A program made the translations under genes and the position numbers. The notes below the pieces were generated by a model. It was not told the origin of the DNA and searched no databases. It was given only the letters and a program-made list of their open reading frames with translations. From an uncultured Lachnospiraceae bacterium (GTDB taxonomy: Bacteria; Bacillota; Clostridia; Lachnospirales; Lachnospiraceae), in assembly GCA_910586005.1 (NCBI GenBank), contig CAJUHG010000071.1, positions 1-14,195 of the forward strand: 14,195 nucleotides of DNA, in the 5' to 3' direction. Shown in pieces: positions 14,063 to 14,195 of the stretch (position 1 is the stretch's first letter; each line of letters begins with the position of its first letter).

Positions 14063-14125
14063 TTATCTTATAGGAAATACCTTGTCACGCTAAAGCGTGA
14101 AAGTGTATTTCCTATAAGATAAAAA
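14060..14125. repeat. 66-bp near-perfect palindromic element
   Basis: Perfect 21-bp arms at 14060-14080 and 14105-14125 (core ATCTTATAGGAAATAC and its complement) enclose 5-nt spacers and an inner perfect hairpin, CACGCT-AA-AGCGTG (14086-14099). The layout is symmetrical: 21+5+6+2+6+5+21. This exceeds what a terminator needs and resembles a dispersed palindromic repeat or miniature element. It sits in the spoIVB upstream region and may contribute to termination from either side. Confidence 0.8.
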
Positions 14126-14195
14126 TAATTATGCGCACTTGTGCGAATGGAAAATGTCACTATGTGACCGCACTCGGCGCAGCAAAGCGTACAAG
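14126..14195. repeat. GC-richer cluster of short hairpins at the window edge
   Basis: Successive small inverted repeats are packed together: CGCAC-TT-GTGCG (14134-14145), GTCAC-TAT-GTGAC (14156-14168), then CCGCACTCGGCGCAGC with AGCGT near the end. Base composition is clearly higher in G+C than the flanking genes. No open frame with a ribosome-binding site is visible. It continues beyond the window, so its full extent and type are unknown. Confidence 0.5.

Overview
The window suggests an AT-rich, endospore-forming member of the Clostridia, most likely a Lachnospiraceae. It carries spo0A and spoIVB. It also has a DUF5688 protein, a family met mainly in Lachnospiraceae, and the basic C-terminal fibronectin-III-like domain common on secreted proteins of that group. 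No rRNA or tRNA gene is visible, so the genus cannot be fixed.

Left part, + strand (1-6132): the 3' end of a secreted FN3-like protein and its terminator are followed by a five-gene polyamine uptake operon. An XRE-cupin (PuuR-like) regulator comes first, then potA, potB, potC and potD, all coupled by short overlaps or gaps. A perfect-consensus sigma-A promoter (553-581) precedes the regulator. Two copies of a 34-bp direct repeat, 52 bp apart, lie between promoter and start codon and straddle a second possible promoter. They are the natural candidate operators for the regulator. An orphan DUF5688 gene follows potD.

Middle, - strand (6176-8817): spo0A (GTG start at 8603, not the longer open frame) is followed 66 bp downstream by glgA, glycogen/granulose synthase. 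The spo0A upstream region has a good sigma-A promoter and two exact TGTCGAA 0A boxes, which point to autoregulation. A 47-codon ORF with a strong Shine-Dalgarno starts on the other strand, 72 bp beyond the distal box.

Right-middle, + strand (9029-12059): a compact four-gene module is driven by a TTGAAA-17-TATAAT promoter. It encodes an XRE regulator with a long helical C-terminal region, a 66-aa PLDc_N membrane protein, an ABC ATPase and an ABC-2 permease. The last three match the order YxlE-YxlF-YxlG of Bacillus subtilis. The module lies between spoIVB and spo0A, which are usually neighbours in spore formers, so it looks like an insertion into that locus.

Right end, - strand (12330-14195): spoIVB, with its full catalytic triad, lies upstream of a small cupin gene that has its own promoter. 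A terminator-like hairpin abuts the spoIVB ribosome-binding site. Beyond it lie a 66-bp near-perfect palindromic element and a GC-richer string of short hairpins running to the window edge.
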